Shown in pieces: positions 1 through 11,500 of a stretch of 64,000 nt of DNA. How positions within the stretch are numbered: position 1 is the stretch's first letter; every line of letters begins with the position of its first letter. This DNA comes from Venturia oleaginea (Eukaryota > Ascomycota > Dothideomycetes > Venturiales > Venturiaceae): the NCBI GenBank assembly GCA_013176395.1, contig JABMLP010000012.1, positions 186,001 to 250,000 on the forward strand. Reading direction: 5' to 3'. A model generated the notes under the pieces. It was not told the DNA's origin, ran no database searches, and worked only from the letters and a program-made list of their open reading frames with translations. A program made the position numbers and the translations under genes.

Positions 1-617
1 GGATCTGTAGCGCGTTTCAGATACTTCCATGTCAAACGGTGGAAATGCGGGAGAATAAAGGCTTAATTGCTGTGTGACGAGTTCAAACGGACAGGGTCAA
101 GTATGGGGGAAAGCCACGTGGGATGGTTCTTGCGACCCGATGATTTCGAGGTGTAAGGTTTTACGGACTGTAATTTTGGAGTGAGATTGAGTTGGATATC
201 TTTTGGAATGGACGCTTGGTAATTTCTGGCGATACAAGATGTCGATAGATGAGGCGAGGAATAGATCAAGGACGGTATTGGTGAATGTGTGTATTAAGTA
301 AGACGCAACATTGTGCTGTATACGGACGTCGAGTCAATCCGTGGAGTTTACTCCGTAGTCTCGTTTATGCGGGGAACTTTTATGCCTGAGCTCTCCCAAA
401 GTTCATAGCACGTCTCAAAGCAAGCCACTTGCAGCCATGACGATCCGACTCTCAACTTGTCGACGATATTATCGCTCTTTTCTTGCGTGCTTAACGTGAT
501 GCTTGTCCGCCATCATGGCCAAGACTGCCCAAGCTCTTTGCAAATAGCAGCCGTCTATGTCTTTCATCGCGTCTCTGTCTTTGCATCTCGATTAGGTTCA
601 TTCTCTCGATATCATTC
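1..617. other. left flank, no gene recognised
   Basis: No convincing gene is visible. Short open frames on both strands have no recognisable motif. The last five bases, CATTC (613-617), are one copy of the target-site duplication of the element that follows. Confidence 0.5.
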
Positions 618-928
618 TGTTAAGGGATGGAATCCTTCTCTCTAGCTTATCCATGACTGGATTTCCAATTGTTCTCTTGTTATTCTGCAAGCTGTCATGT
701 TCTATTTTGCAAGCTGTCATGTTCTATTTCGCAAGCTGCCATGTTCTATTTCGCAAGCTGTCACGTTTCCATTTAAAGATACTTTCTAGAAGGATCTATT
801 GTAAGAGGAGGATTATTTATACGAGCTATCCTTCCTGTATTTACACTTTCTTCTCTGTACTTAGATACTTTGAAATACAAGCAGTCTTCTCTCACTTGCG
901 AAACACCTTTGAGGGTTGAACTCTTACA
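618..928 (+). repeat. 5' LTR of gypsy-A
   Basis: 311 bp, matching 6450-6760 as far as can be read. It contains four copies of a 22-bp unit (GCAAGCTGTCATGTTCTATTT-like) at 686-770. A TATTTATA stretch near 826 could serve as a TATA box. Confidence 0.95.
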
Positions 929-989
929 TTATCTAAGTACCTCAATCTTACAAAGGAAGAAAGGCTCACAGAGAGCAAGCTCCAAAAAG

Positions 990-1310
990 GCAATTTCAAG
1001 AAGAGGACACTTGTCCTAATCCAAGAAGCGAGGGCCAACCTCAAGGGCCAAACAGAAAGGAATTTCAAGAAGAGGACACTTGTCCTAACTCAAGAAGCAA
1101 GGGCCAACCTCAAAGGCCAACTTCAAGGGCCAACCTCAAGGGCCAAACAAAAAGGGAATTCAAGAGAATTCAAGCTGAGATTTTCTAGAAGGTGCTAGAA
1201 TCTCCAAGAAGCAAGGGCTAACCGAAAGGGCCAATCCAAAAAGGGAATTCAAGAGAATTCAAACTGAGATTTTCTAGAACGTGCTAGAATCTCCAAGAAG
1301 CAAGGGCAGG
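990..1310 (+). repeat. direct repeats in the gypsy-A leader
   Basis: Two repeat types sit between the LTR and gag. One starts AATTTCAAGAAGAGGACAC at 992 and 1061 (period 69). The other runs from AAAGGGAATTCAAGAGAATT through GATTTTCTAGAA and occurs at about 1151-1218 and 1240-1306 (period about 90). AAGAAGCAAGGGC-like linkers separate them. No long open frame lies here, so this is probably leader RNA with packaging or translational roles (inference). Confidence 0.75.
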
Positions 1311-1592
1311 TCATCCTAAGACAGCGTAGTCTTAGGAGTTGAAGCTGTAATAAGCTGAGGAAAGAAAGAGCTAGGAAGAGAGATTTAATACACTTGGCCT
1401 TCACAGTCCCTGGGAGCTCTGTCCTTAGTAATAAGGATTGCAGAGCGGACTATAGTGTAAAAATCCTTCTGGGATTCTATAGTCACCTTCCTATACTAAT
1501 AGGCATTGACTCTATACTGCCTAGCAAATCTCTAGAGTAGAGCCTAGGAGTGTGTATAGTAGTGCTCTCTATTATCTCTCATAGGTGAAAAT

Positions 1593-2615
1593 ATGGAAGG
1601 AGAAGATCAGGAACAAAGAGTTCCTCAAGAACCCCAAGCCCTACAAGAAGCTATGGCAGCATTACAACATCAACTAGCCATTCAGAACGATGCTATTACG
1701 CGTATTCTTACAATCTTACCTAACACTACTCGCTCTGAGAACGTAGTAGAAGGACAAGAGACTAAGAATTCACAAAAAGACAGAATACATAGGAAGAAAG
1801 CTGTACTTCCTAAGCTCCAAGAATTTGATGGCAAGCGTTCTGAATGGGCTCAGTGGTTTCAACAAGCAAGGATGAAGTTGGAGATAGACGCAGAGTCTAT
1901 AGGGGATAGTAGGAACCAATTTGCCTACATCTTCTCCTCTCTACGAGGCTCCGCAGCTCAGGCTACTCTGGCCTACGTAAAGACAGCTCCAGAGGAAGAT
2001 AAAACGGGACAGAAATTGTTACAGTATATGGACAACTTCTATGGCGATCCAGTACAACAACAAAGAGCTACTGTAAGCCTGTCCACAATCAAACAAAAAG
2101 AGAAAGAACCCTTCTTCTCTTTTCTTCCCCGTTTTGAAACCACTCTTGCTAATGCTGGAGGAATGACTTGGCCTGACGCTGTTAAAATTGCATTTCTACA
2201 CAAAGCAATAAATCAAGAGCTGCGAAACCAGAGAATAGGCCAATCTCAGAGTACCTCCTACCAGCAGTTTGTGTCCGATCTTTTGAATACAAGTATGCAA
2301 ATCACTACAGCAAAGATGCTCTCTTCCTCAGAAGATAAGTTACGATTCAGAGATAAAGAGAAGTCTTTTAAAGATCTGAACGCTATGGACTGGGAGCCTA
2401 CACGCGTAAACAAGTTAAAAATTTCGTCTAAAGCCTATGAATATAGGAAGGCAAATAACCTCTGCTTACGCTGTGGGAAGGCCGGCCATAGAATGAAAGA
2501 CTGCTGGTTGGATACAGAGGTAGAAAGAGTCACGCAACTTGGTTCAAAAAGGGCCAAAGGAACCACTGAGGAGAATGAAGAAGTTGAAGAAGAGGACTAC
2601 TCGGAAAAAGAGTAG
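1593..2615 (+). CDS. gag: Gag polyprotein of gypsy-A
   Basis: 340-residue capsid/nucleocapsid protein that would assemble cytoplasmic virus-like particles. The middle third (about residues 65-230) has the retrotransposon Gag layout, including a PKLQEFDGKRSEWAQW segment. A CCHC zinc knuckle, CLRCGKAGHRMKDC, lies near residue 292. The C terminus is acidic. The start is the ATG at 1593, the first in frame after the leader. The pol frame opens at 2588, before the gag stop, in the -1 frame and without an ATG, so Pol is probably made by -1 frameshifting in the overlap. Confidence 0.9.
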   Translation: MEGEDQEQRVPQEPQALQEAMAALQHQLAIQNDAITRILTILPNTTRSENVVEGQETKNSQKDRIHRKKAVLPKLQEFDGKRSEWAQWFQQARMKLEIDAESIGDSRNQFAYIFSSLRGSAAQATLAYVKTAPEEDKTGQKLLQYMDNFYGDPVQQQRATVSLSTIKQKEKEPFFSFLPRFETTLANAGGMTWPDAVKIAFLHKAINQELRNQRIGQSQSTSYQQFVSDLLNTSMQITTAKMLSSSEDKLRFRDKEKSFKDLNAMDWEPTRVNKLKISSKAYEYRKANNLCLRCGKAGHRMKDCWLDTEVERVTQLGSKRAKGTTEENEEVEEEDYSEKE

Positions 2616-5600
2616 CCTCTATCCAAAGTCGTGGATGGAGGCGTAGAGTAGATAGAGCAAAATTGTCAAAGGAGTCAATTGAGAGAGTAAATAGTATTTT
2701 GAATTCGAACAAAGACACTGATTCACACCGTTCTCGGATAGAAAAAGAATGGGAGCAGTTCAGACCCAAGATGCTCTCCCGCCTTTTCTACACAAATACT
2801 ATAGTGAACGATATATACTCTCTTAAAACTCTCCTTGATAATGGATCTAGCTGCTACGCATCAATAAACGAGGAGAAAGCTTCGCAGATGGACCTTGAAG
2901 TACTCCCTATTAGTCCGCGTACTATAGGTGGAGTTCTTAAGGAAGAAGGACAGACCCAAGTGACAAAAATTGCGAAGTTGAACCTAGATTTAGGGGGACT
3001 TATATGCAACGCTTTTGCTTATATAGTCCCGGGACAATTTGAGGATCTTCTACTAGGCAGGCCTTTTCTCAAGGACACCAAAGCCGTTATCAATGAATCT
3101 AAAGGTACTCTTACCTTTGCAAACGGGATTAGCATTCGCGATGCTAAATTTGAAGACAAACTTGATATACAACAAGTAGCGCCCGTAAGATTCCACCGCC
3201 TTGTCACTTCTACACTTGAGAAAATCAAAGACGCGTCTAGAGTATTTGCTGTTACTCTTCGAGATATTGATATTGCCTTGAAGCCGAAAGTCCCTTTGAC
3301 AACAGAGCAAATACTGGAATTGCTACCTAAGAGGTTTCATAAGTACGCTGCTGTCTTTGATCCTAAAAGGGCCGAGAGACTACCACCGCATCGCCCTGGG
3401 ATTGATCACGAAATACCTATAGAAGAAGGAAAACCACTTCCTTGGGGACCTCTATATGGTATGGGTCGAGAACAACTCCTTGTTTTGCGAAGGACTCTTA
3501 CAGAGCTACTAGATAAAGGCTTTATCCGAGAGAGTAAATCAGTTGCTGCGTCTCCAGTTCTCTTTGTGAAGAAACCAGGAGGGGGCTTACGCTTTTGCGT
3601 AGACTACCGAGCCTTAAACGCAATTACTCGAAAGGATAGGTACCCGCTACCGTTAGTAAAAGAGACTTTACTAACCTTAGCTCGTGCTAAGTATCTTAGT
3701 AAGCTTGATGTAAATGCTGCCTTCCACAAGATTCGAATCGCAACGGGAGATGAGTTCAAAACTGCCTTTCGAACTAGATATGGTCTATTTGAATGGCTAG
3801 TTACTCCCTTTGGCTTAACCGGTGCACCTGCGTCTTTTCAACGGTATATAAACTATATCCTTCGACGATACCTAGACGAGTTCTGCTCAGCTTATCTAGA
3901 CGATATAGTAATATACTCTTCAAAGAACCTTAAAGACCATGAAGAAAAGACTGAAAAGATACTTCAAAGCTGCCTTAACGCTGGGTTATACCTTGATATT
4001 CGGAAGTGCGAGTTTAATACCAAACGAGTCAAGTATCTAGGCTTCGTTATAGATACTGAAACGGGCCTACACATGGATCCGGAGAAGATCAAAGCAATTA
4101 AAGAATGGGAACGTCCTACTACTCTACGAGGAGTACGTGGCTTCCTAGGCTTTACAAACTTCTACCGTGACTTTGTAAAAGATAACTCAACAATAAGGGA
4201 GCCTCTGGTTCGCCTTACAAAGAAGAATACTCCATTTTTATGGGGAAAGGAGCAAGAAGAATCTTTTCAAAAACTTAAGGCAGAGTTTTGCAAAGAACCT
4301 GTCCTGTCTGCACTTGATGAAGATAAGCCTACGCGAGTAGAACCTGATGCTTCAGGCTGGGCTTCCGGAGCAGTACTTAGTCAAAAAGATGAGCTAGGTA
4401 ACTGGAAACCATGTGCTTTCTTCTCTACTAAGCACTTGCCAGCCGAATGCGAATTATGATATCCACGACAAAGAACTTATGGCTATAGTCAAAGCTCTAG
4501 TCCATTGGACTAGCGAGCTACTAAGCCTAAGTAAGCCATTCATTATCCTCACAGATCACAAGAACCTTGAGAAGTTTATGGTAAAAAGGGAACTAAATGA
4601 AAGGCAAATGAGATGGGCGCAGATACTAGCTAAGTTTAACTTCAAACTAGGCTATCGCCCAGGCTCTGAATCTGTAGTTCCAGACGCCTTAACTCGAAGG
4701 GATCAAGATCTCCCAAAGGATATTCAAGACCCAAGAATCGTTGAAAGAACTAGAACGTTATTACCTCCAAAGCTTTGGATTAACGTTCTAGAGGATAAGA
4801 CTCCTGCAAGAGAAGAAGCTGCCCAAGAAAATGCTCAAGAAGTAGACAAAGAACCTATCCCCTTTATACAAAATCCCTTTCTCTCAGGTGATCTAAGGGA
4901 TAGATGGGAAACTGCACTCGAAGGAGATCTAGACTACAGACGTATTTTCCAAAGCGTTCTAAAGCAAGATAGGCAGTTCCCATCTAAGCTAAAGGTTCCT
5001 ACTTCTATAGGAGATTGTAAAGTCGAAAACAACCAGCTCTACTATAGAGACCGAATCTGGTTGCCCTCCTACGAGCCTCTCTTAACAGGAGTAATTCAAG
5101 AAATACACGATTCAGTCCTATCAGGGCATCCTGGACGAGAAGCTACTATTGCTATTCTCTCCAGACAGTTCTACTGGCCGGGATTTGCTCAAGATATACG
5201 TCAGTTTATACGCAATTGTGACGTCTGCGGAAGAACTTCAGTCTGGCGAGACAAAAAGAAAGGTTTACTTAAACCTCTTCCTGTCCCTAGCCGTATCTGG
5301 CAAGATATTTCAGTAGACTTCATAGTCGAATTACCAGAGAGCCAAAGATGCACAAGACTCTGCGTTATTACTGACCGCTTGGGTAAAGGAACTATCCTGT
5401 TCCCAGTGCCTAAAGAACAGTTTGGAGCTGAAGGATTTGCAAAACTATTTATGCAGAACTACGTAAGATTACACTGGCTTCCTAGATCTCTAGTCTCAGA
5501 TAGGGACACGCAATTTGTTAATGCTTTCTGGAAAGAAGTTTGTCACCTTCTTAAGATAGAGAGAAGACTCTCTACAGCGTATCACCCTGAGACTGATGGA

Positions 5601-6449
5601 TCTACGGAAAGAAGAAATCAAGAAGTTGAAGCCTATCTACGTAAGTTCTGTACATTTAGTCAGGACGACTGGGTTGAGCTCCTGCCTATTGCTCAAATAT
5701 GCCTCGATAATAGACCAAACCAAGCTACGGGCCTATCGCCTTTCTTCTTAACCCACGGTTATAACATTGAGCATATAGGAACTGTTGAAGCTCCCCAGAA
5801 AACCCCTGAGAATCCAAAAGAAAAAGCACAAGATCTTGTAGCAAAATTGAAGGACGCACAAGAATGGGCAGAAACGTCAATGGTATCAGCTCAGCAACAG
5901 CAAGAATACTACTCTAATAGAGATCGTGCTCCGGCTGACTCTTTTAAAGTGGGAGACAAAGTCTGGCTCAACCTAAAGAACGTAAAAACCCTACGTCCTT
6001 GTAAGAAACTAGACTGGATTCATGGGAAGTATACAGTTACACGAGTTATCAACTCAATGTCTTACGAGCTTGATACACCCAGAGGAATCCACAACCGATT
6101 TCATACGTCTTTACTTAGGAGAGCTGGCACAGATCCCCTACCTTCACAAATACAAGATAATACACAGCCGCCTCCTATAGTAACTGAACAAGGAGACGAG
6201 GAATACGGTATCGAGGCTATTCTAGCCGCAAGATGGCGCCGGCGAGGTCGACAACAAACGCGAGAAGTCTTAGTTAAGTGGGTAGGCTACGTTGATCCTA
6301 CGTGGGAACCCCTTAGCGAACTCCAACAAACTACAGCTCTGGACGCTTTTGAAAGTGCCTACGGCAACGTTCTTGAAAACGACGGACCTATACTACGCCC
6401 TCAGAGACTACGCTCACATCGATCTACAAGAGAGGGGGGGAGGGGATAA
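2588..6449 (+). pseudogene. pol: Pol polyprotein of gypsy-A, one-base frameshift in RNase H
   Basis: Polyprotein that copies the element RNA into DNA and integrates it. In order: aspartyl protease (LLDNGSSCY near 2840, DNG instead of the usual DS/TG), reverse transcriptase ([10 protein letters not shown], active site YLDDIV near 3895), RNase H, integrase zinc finger (H-x-H ... CDVCGRT near 5215), integrase core (D in SVDFIVEL, D in VSDRDTQF, E in TERRNQEVE) and a C-terminal chromodomain (LVKWVGYVDPTWEP). The frame from 2588 ends at 4459. All downstream domains continue in the next frame. An extra G at about 4451, inside the conserved AEC-NY-IHDKEL region, accounts for the break. This could be a real mutation or a sequencing error. 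The chromodomain suggests chromatin-targeted insertion. Confidence 0.9.
6431..6449 (+). promoter_or_regulatory. polypurine tract of gypsy-A
   Basis: Purine run AGAGGGGGGGAGGGGATAA immediately before the 3' LTR, the expected plus-strand primer position. Confidence 0.85.
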
Positions 6450-6760
6450 TGTTAAGGGATGGAATCCTTCTCTCTAGCTTATCCATGACTGGATTTCCAA
6501 TTGTTCTCTTGTTATTCTGCAAGCTGTCATGTTCTATTTTGCAAGCTGTCATGTTCTATTTCGCAAGCTGCCATGTTCTATTTCGCAAGCTGTCACGTTT
6601 CCATTTAAAGATACTTTCTAGAAGGATCTATTGTAAGAGGAGGATTATTTATACGAGCTATCCTTCCTGTATTTACACTTTCTTCTCTGTACTTAGATAC
6701 TTTGAAATACAAGCAGTCTTCTCTCACTTGCGAAACACCTTTGAGGGTTGAACTCTTACA
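6450..6760 (+). repeat. 3' LTR of gypsy-A
   Basis: 311 bp, apparently identical to the 5' LTR, followed by the duplicated target CATTC (6761-6765). Confidence 0.95.
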
Positions 6761-7212
6761 CATTCTTTCTCTAACACACTTTGGATTTTAACATATATTT
6801 CTGCCTTTTCTTTCTACCTACTCATGAAGGCAGGTCTGGTGAATCCTGTAAATACCCGCCAAGTAGGTCCTTATATCAAATAGAGACCGGAGCATTCAGT
6901 TCGATAAGTAATCGAGTTGATTGACCAAGCAGGTCAGTCGGCCGAGTCTTTACTCAATCAGGCCGTGAGACGTCTGTCGATTGATCAATTGGTAAGCGGG
7001 GGGATCCTCAAATATTCATCAATGATATAGAGGGTACCCCCTAAATATAGGGCCCCTAGATACCTCCTATCTCTAAGAAGGGGAGTTGACCCTTAGATTC
7101 AGCCAATCATATCATATCTTATCGGATTAGATTAGATTTTTCTTATAGCCTAACCACGTTAATCCGCCAATCAAACCCGACGGAACCTATATCGTTCGAT
7201 TGATGATGAAGC
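6761..7212. other. spacer between gypsy-A and gypsy-B
   Basis: AT-rich DNA without a supported gene. Short stretches rich in TTGATTGATC/GATCAATTG occur near 6930-6990. Nothing further recognised. Confidence 0.4.
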
Positions 7213-7317
7213 TGTTATGGGCATGGCCCATGGTTGGTATAGGCTAAGAGCCTAAGCCTGATTGAGCCTAGTATAGAGAAAGAACCTCATTGAGGTTCTC
7301 TGTTTGTAGATACCTTC
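7213..7317 (+). repeat. 5' LTR of gypsy-B (matched part)
   Basis: 105 bp shared with 12617-12721. The true LTR may extend further, for instance to TTTACA at 7405, just before gag, because the 3' copy is interrupted by gypsy-C. Confidence 0.7.
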
Positions 7318-7422
7318 ACTCCTTAACTGAATCTAAACAATCTTTGGCTACGAGTATGCTGCGTCTTTCCAGCTACCGTCCCGTAATATAGATTCAGTTC
7401 TTTACAAACCTAGGTGTACTTG

Positions 7423-8519
7423 ATGCGTAGCAACAGTACCCTATCGACTCCTACAACCTACACCCCTACTACCGACGACGACCCAATCGCGAGCATTACG
7501 CAAGGAATCGACAAACTCTCAATGGCTCGAGCAAATTCGCCTGACACCGTACAACAATTGGTGGCAGCTCTGACCGCAGTCAGTGTTGATGGGAACACCG
7601 GTGCAAAAGCTATTGCATGGCCTAAATGGGACGGGAAAAGAGACAACTACACGCTGTTCAGATGGCAGATCAAGACAAAAATCACTGTTGAAAATGGGAA
7701 GCTTGGAAGCAATCAAGGAATATGCGCGAACATCTTCAACGGGCTTCCGACAGAGAAACAACAACGCGTCATCCAATGGCTAAGCAATGGAGAGCAACAT
7801 GACAACTACGAACCCGAGTCCTTTATCAAGCATATGGACGACAAGTTCTTAGATCATGAAGCGGAAGCTAAAGCTCTCGACGAGCTGAACAAGATTAGCC
7901 AAGGCAGCAGACAACCGTTCGAAGACTTCCGCCAGCAGTTCGAACAACTGACATCGCAAGCTGGATCCCTAGCGCCGCAAAGAGCCTCAAAGATCACTAT
8001 CATGAACAACGCGCTCAACTACTCCCTCCAACAGACCTTGAAATCAGTGCGATTGTCCCAGGGACGACTACGACACTTACGTAAAAGATGTACAGTACTT
8101 CGCGACTGAAGACAGAGGCTCTATCCCACCAACGCCGCTATCCAAGTACGGATAAGGAGACGCCAACGACTCGAGGGAGGCCACAATCACCCCAAACAGT
8201 CAGTCGTGACGCAGAAGGCGATATCGAAATGACTGGCATCAACGCCCTTTCAGCGCAGATCGCAGCACTGATAGCTCGGGTCGATACACTCGGAAAGGAT
8301 GCGAAGAAGGACCGACGACCTAGAGCGAAATGGCGATCCCAAACAGAGTTCTTGGCACTTATACAAGCGGGCAAATGCGGGCGCTGTAAGAAGCCCAAGC
8401 ACCACCCGAACGTATGCGAATTCCGACCAGCAACACGTCCAAAGACTCAGGTCACTGCGGTAATCACACAGCATACCGATGACTCCCTACAGGAAGCCTC
8501 ATCAGAGTCGGAAAACTAG
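7423..8519 (+). pseudogene. gag: Gag of gypsy-B, frameshifted
   Basis: Capsid/nucleocapsid remnant. It opens at ATG 7423 and reads through a Gag core (WPKWDGKRDNYTLFRWQ). Around 8055 the coding signal moves to another frame (DDYDTYVKDVQYFATEDR), and near 8150 it moves again to the frame ending at 8519, which holds a zinc knuckle variant CGRCKKPKHHPNVC. Two small indels therefore separate the capsid and knuckle parts. No functional Gag is expected. Confidence 0.8.
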
Positions 8520-8527
8520 CTACCCTT

Positions 8528-11500
8528 GTGCATCGTCGCGCACGAGGGTCTGAAGTAGATGTACATGGCGAAGACATTACAAAGCTACCAGGCATAAGAG
8601 AAATCAAAGCAGCAAAGGATAGGATGGAAAGTACACCCTTCTTGATAGATACCTTGATCAATGGAACTTCTTTCACCGAATCCTTCTTTGATAACGGCTG
8701 CCTCCCTTATGCTGCTTTCAGCGAGAAGAGTGTCCAAACACATCGTCTACCGCGCATCTCAATTGACACCAAACAATTGGCACTGGCTAAAGAGAGCCAC
8801 GAGAACGGAGAAGACCTCCGTATTACGCACATGACCTACGCTACGATCGACATTGATGGTCGAGCAGAGCGAGTCTATGGGTATATAGTGAAAGGATTGA
8901 GCTTCCCTATTATCCTAGGCAAGGCATGGGCAGAGAGAAACTGGGTGCGATATATAGCAGCTAAGAGAAAGCTGCTTATTGGTCAAGGATCCCAGCGCAT
9001 CACGGTAAGAGAAAAGGGGTGGCTAGAACAGAACACCAAAGCGCGAGACCGGCTCGCTCACGTGCGGGTGGCTTGTCTAGTGTCAGGATCTGTATTTGCA
9101 GCTATTGTTGGAAGGGCCCAGCGACGGTTGAGAAGAGATGGACCGGATGGTACACAAGTGCTGGCTATCTCGATGTCGGATATCAACAAGGCCCTAAGCA
9201 AGTTAGCAGAAAGAAAACAGAGAAAGACTGAGGAAGAAATCCGACAAGAGATACCAGAAGAAATAGCAGAGCATGCTGATGCCTTTCTCGACGACGAAGA
9301 CGGAGAGATCGCGCCCCATCAAGAGGGTCGCGATCACGTTATCGAATTGATACGAGATGAACAAGGTCGCGAGGCAGAAGTTCCTTGGGGCCCATTATAC
9401 GGCATGTCGAGGGAAGAGCTATTAGTCCTACGAAAAACACTTTCGGACTATATGGACAAGGGCTGGATACGCGCCAGCAACTCACCAGCGGCAGCCCCAG
9501 TCTTATTTGTAAGGAAACCAGGTGGAGGCATTCGGATGTGTGTAGACTATCGGGCACTGAATCGAATCACTCGATCGGACCGCTACCCATTGCCACTAAT
9601 CCGAGAAACCCTACGAAATCTAGCAACAGCGCGTTGGTACACCAAACTTGACGTCAGAGCGGCATTTCATCGGCTCCGCATCAAGCACGGCGATGAGTGG
9701 AAAACGGCTTTTCGCACTCGATTTGGACTATTCGAATGGCTAGTTACCCCCTTCGGACTAGCTGGCGCACCCGCGAGCTTTCAACGATACATCAACGGAG
9801 TCCTACGGGAATCCCTAGATATCTGCTGTTCAGCCTACATGGACGATGTCTTGATATGGAGCGACGGCGACTATCTGGATCACATGGTTAAGGTTAACCA
9901 AATTCTTGCCAAGCTCAAGACTGCTGGACTTCGGCTAGACTTAAGCAAGTGCGAGTTTGCTGTTCAGGAGGTCAAATATCTGGGGTTCATTATCACTGCA
10001 GGAGAAGGGATCAAAGTCGACCCAGAGAAAGTTGCCGCGATTAAAGAATGGGAGGCTCCAGTCAATGTCACAGGCGTACGCTCCTTCCTAGGCTTTGCAA
10101 ATTTCTATCGAGACTTCATCGACAACTTCTCAGAGCTCTCCGACCCCTTAATCAAGTTAACACGGAAGGCCGTCGCTTTTGTCTGGAACAAAGAACATGA
10201 GAACGCCTTTCAAGTCTTGAAGGAGCTATTCATCTCCGCCCCAATACTGGCTCACTGGAATCCAGACCTGGATACGGTACTCGAGTGCGACTGCTCTGGC
10301 TACGCGCTGGGAGGCACGTTGTCGCAGAAGGATATGAAAGGAAAACTACGACCAGTAGCATACTTCTCCCGCAAGCTCACTGCGGCTGAATGTAACTACG
10401 AGATCCACGATAAAGAATTACTGGCAGTAATCAAGTCCATTGAACACTGGAGAGGAGAACTACGCAGTGTTGCAGCACCTTTCAAAGTCCTTACCGATCA
10501 CAAGAATCTCCGCTACTTTATGACAGCGCAGCGTTTGTCAGAGAGACAAGCAAGATGGTCGCTAATTCTATCTGAGTACCAATTCCAGCTGGAATTTCGC
10601 GCCGGAAAACTAGCGCAAAGACCAGACGCACTATCAAGAAGACATCAAGATATGCCACATGACAAGAACGACGAGAGACTACAAGGGCGAGTGGCCCAGT
10701 TGATCAAGGACGAATGGCTTCCTCCTCTTTCCGAGAGGACGACCGAAACAATCGCAATACAAGCCCTTATCTGCCCAGTCAATACACCGAATACATCCAA
10801 TAGTACATGGGACGTTATACGGGAGCCCCAGCAAAATACTGGACTGGACGGTCGACACCAGCTGACTGCCGAAAACGGTCAACACCGGTTCACTACTAGG
10901 TACGGTCAAAAGCGGTCAGTTGCAAAAGGATGCGATCTTTTCGAGAAACCAGAGTTACAACTTCTCTGGGATCGCGCAATAGCAGAGGACCAATCCTACG
11001 AAGCTATTCATACGGCTATAGTTACTGGCGAACGTTCCTTTCCTCCAGAGCTCAAGTTGTCGGTACAGCTACCCGAATGCGAAGTAGACGACCACGGCGC
11101 GGTCACGAGAAGAGGGATCCTATGGGTACCAGATTGGGAACCGCTGCGAACAACGCTGGTCCAACAAACTCACGATTCCCATGTTACTGGACACCCAGGG
11201 AGAGATAGCACGCTTGCGATTCTATCCAGAAGTTTCTTTTGGCCCCAACAATACAAGACAGTCCGGCAGTTTGTACGTAATTGCGACGTATGTGGGAGAA
11301 CAGGAATATGGCGTGATAAGAAACGAGGTCTTCTGAAACCACTTCCAATCCCGGCCCGCTTCCACAGCGAGCTATCAATCGATTTCATGACTGATTTGCC
11401 CGCGGAGGAAAACGGCCCAAAATACCTCATGGTTATCACAGATCGTCTCCTCAAAAGTGTTACGTTGGAGGCTATGACTACAATGAGCGCCAAAGAGTGC

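Larger units (their letters stand above)
618..6760 (+). mobile_element. Ty3/gypsy chromodomain LTR retrotransposon (gypsy-A), near intact
   Basis: This is a complete LTR retrotransposon of about 6.1 kb. Two 311-bp LTRs, starting TGTTAAGG and ending TTACA, look identical by eye, and the element is flanked by the 5-bp duplication CATTC (613-617 and 6761-6765). Inside are a long leader, gag with a CCHC knuckle, and pol in the order protease, reverse transcriptase, RNase H, integrase, chromodomain, which is the Ty3/gypsy order. A purine tract lies directly before the 3' LTR. Matching LTRs point to a recent insertion, yet one extra base breaks pol in RNase H. No standard TGG-type primer binding site is obvious just after the 5' LTR. 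Confidence 0.95.

Noticed and set aside
653..919. Open frame of 88 residues, repeated exactly at 6485-6751
   Set aside because: It lies wholly in both LTRs of gypsy-A and is explained by the LTR sequence and its 22-bp repeats. No coding motif.
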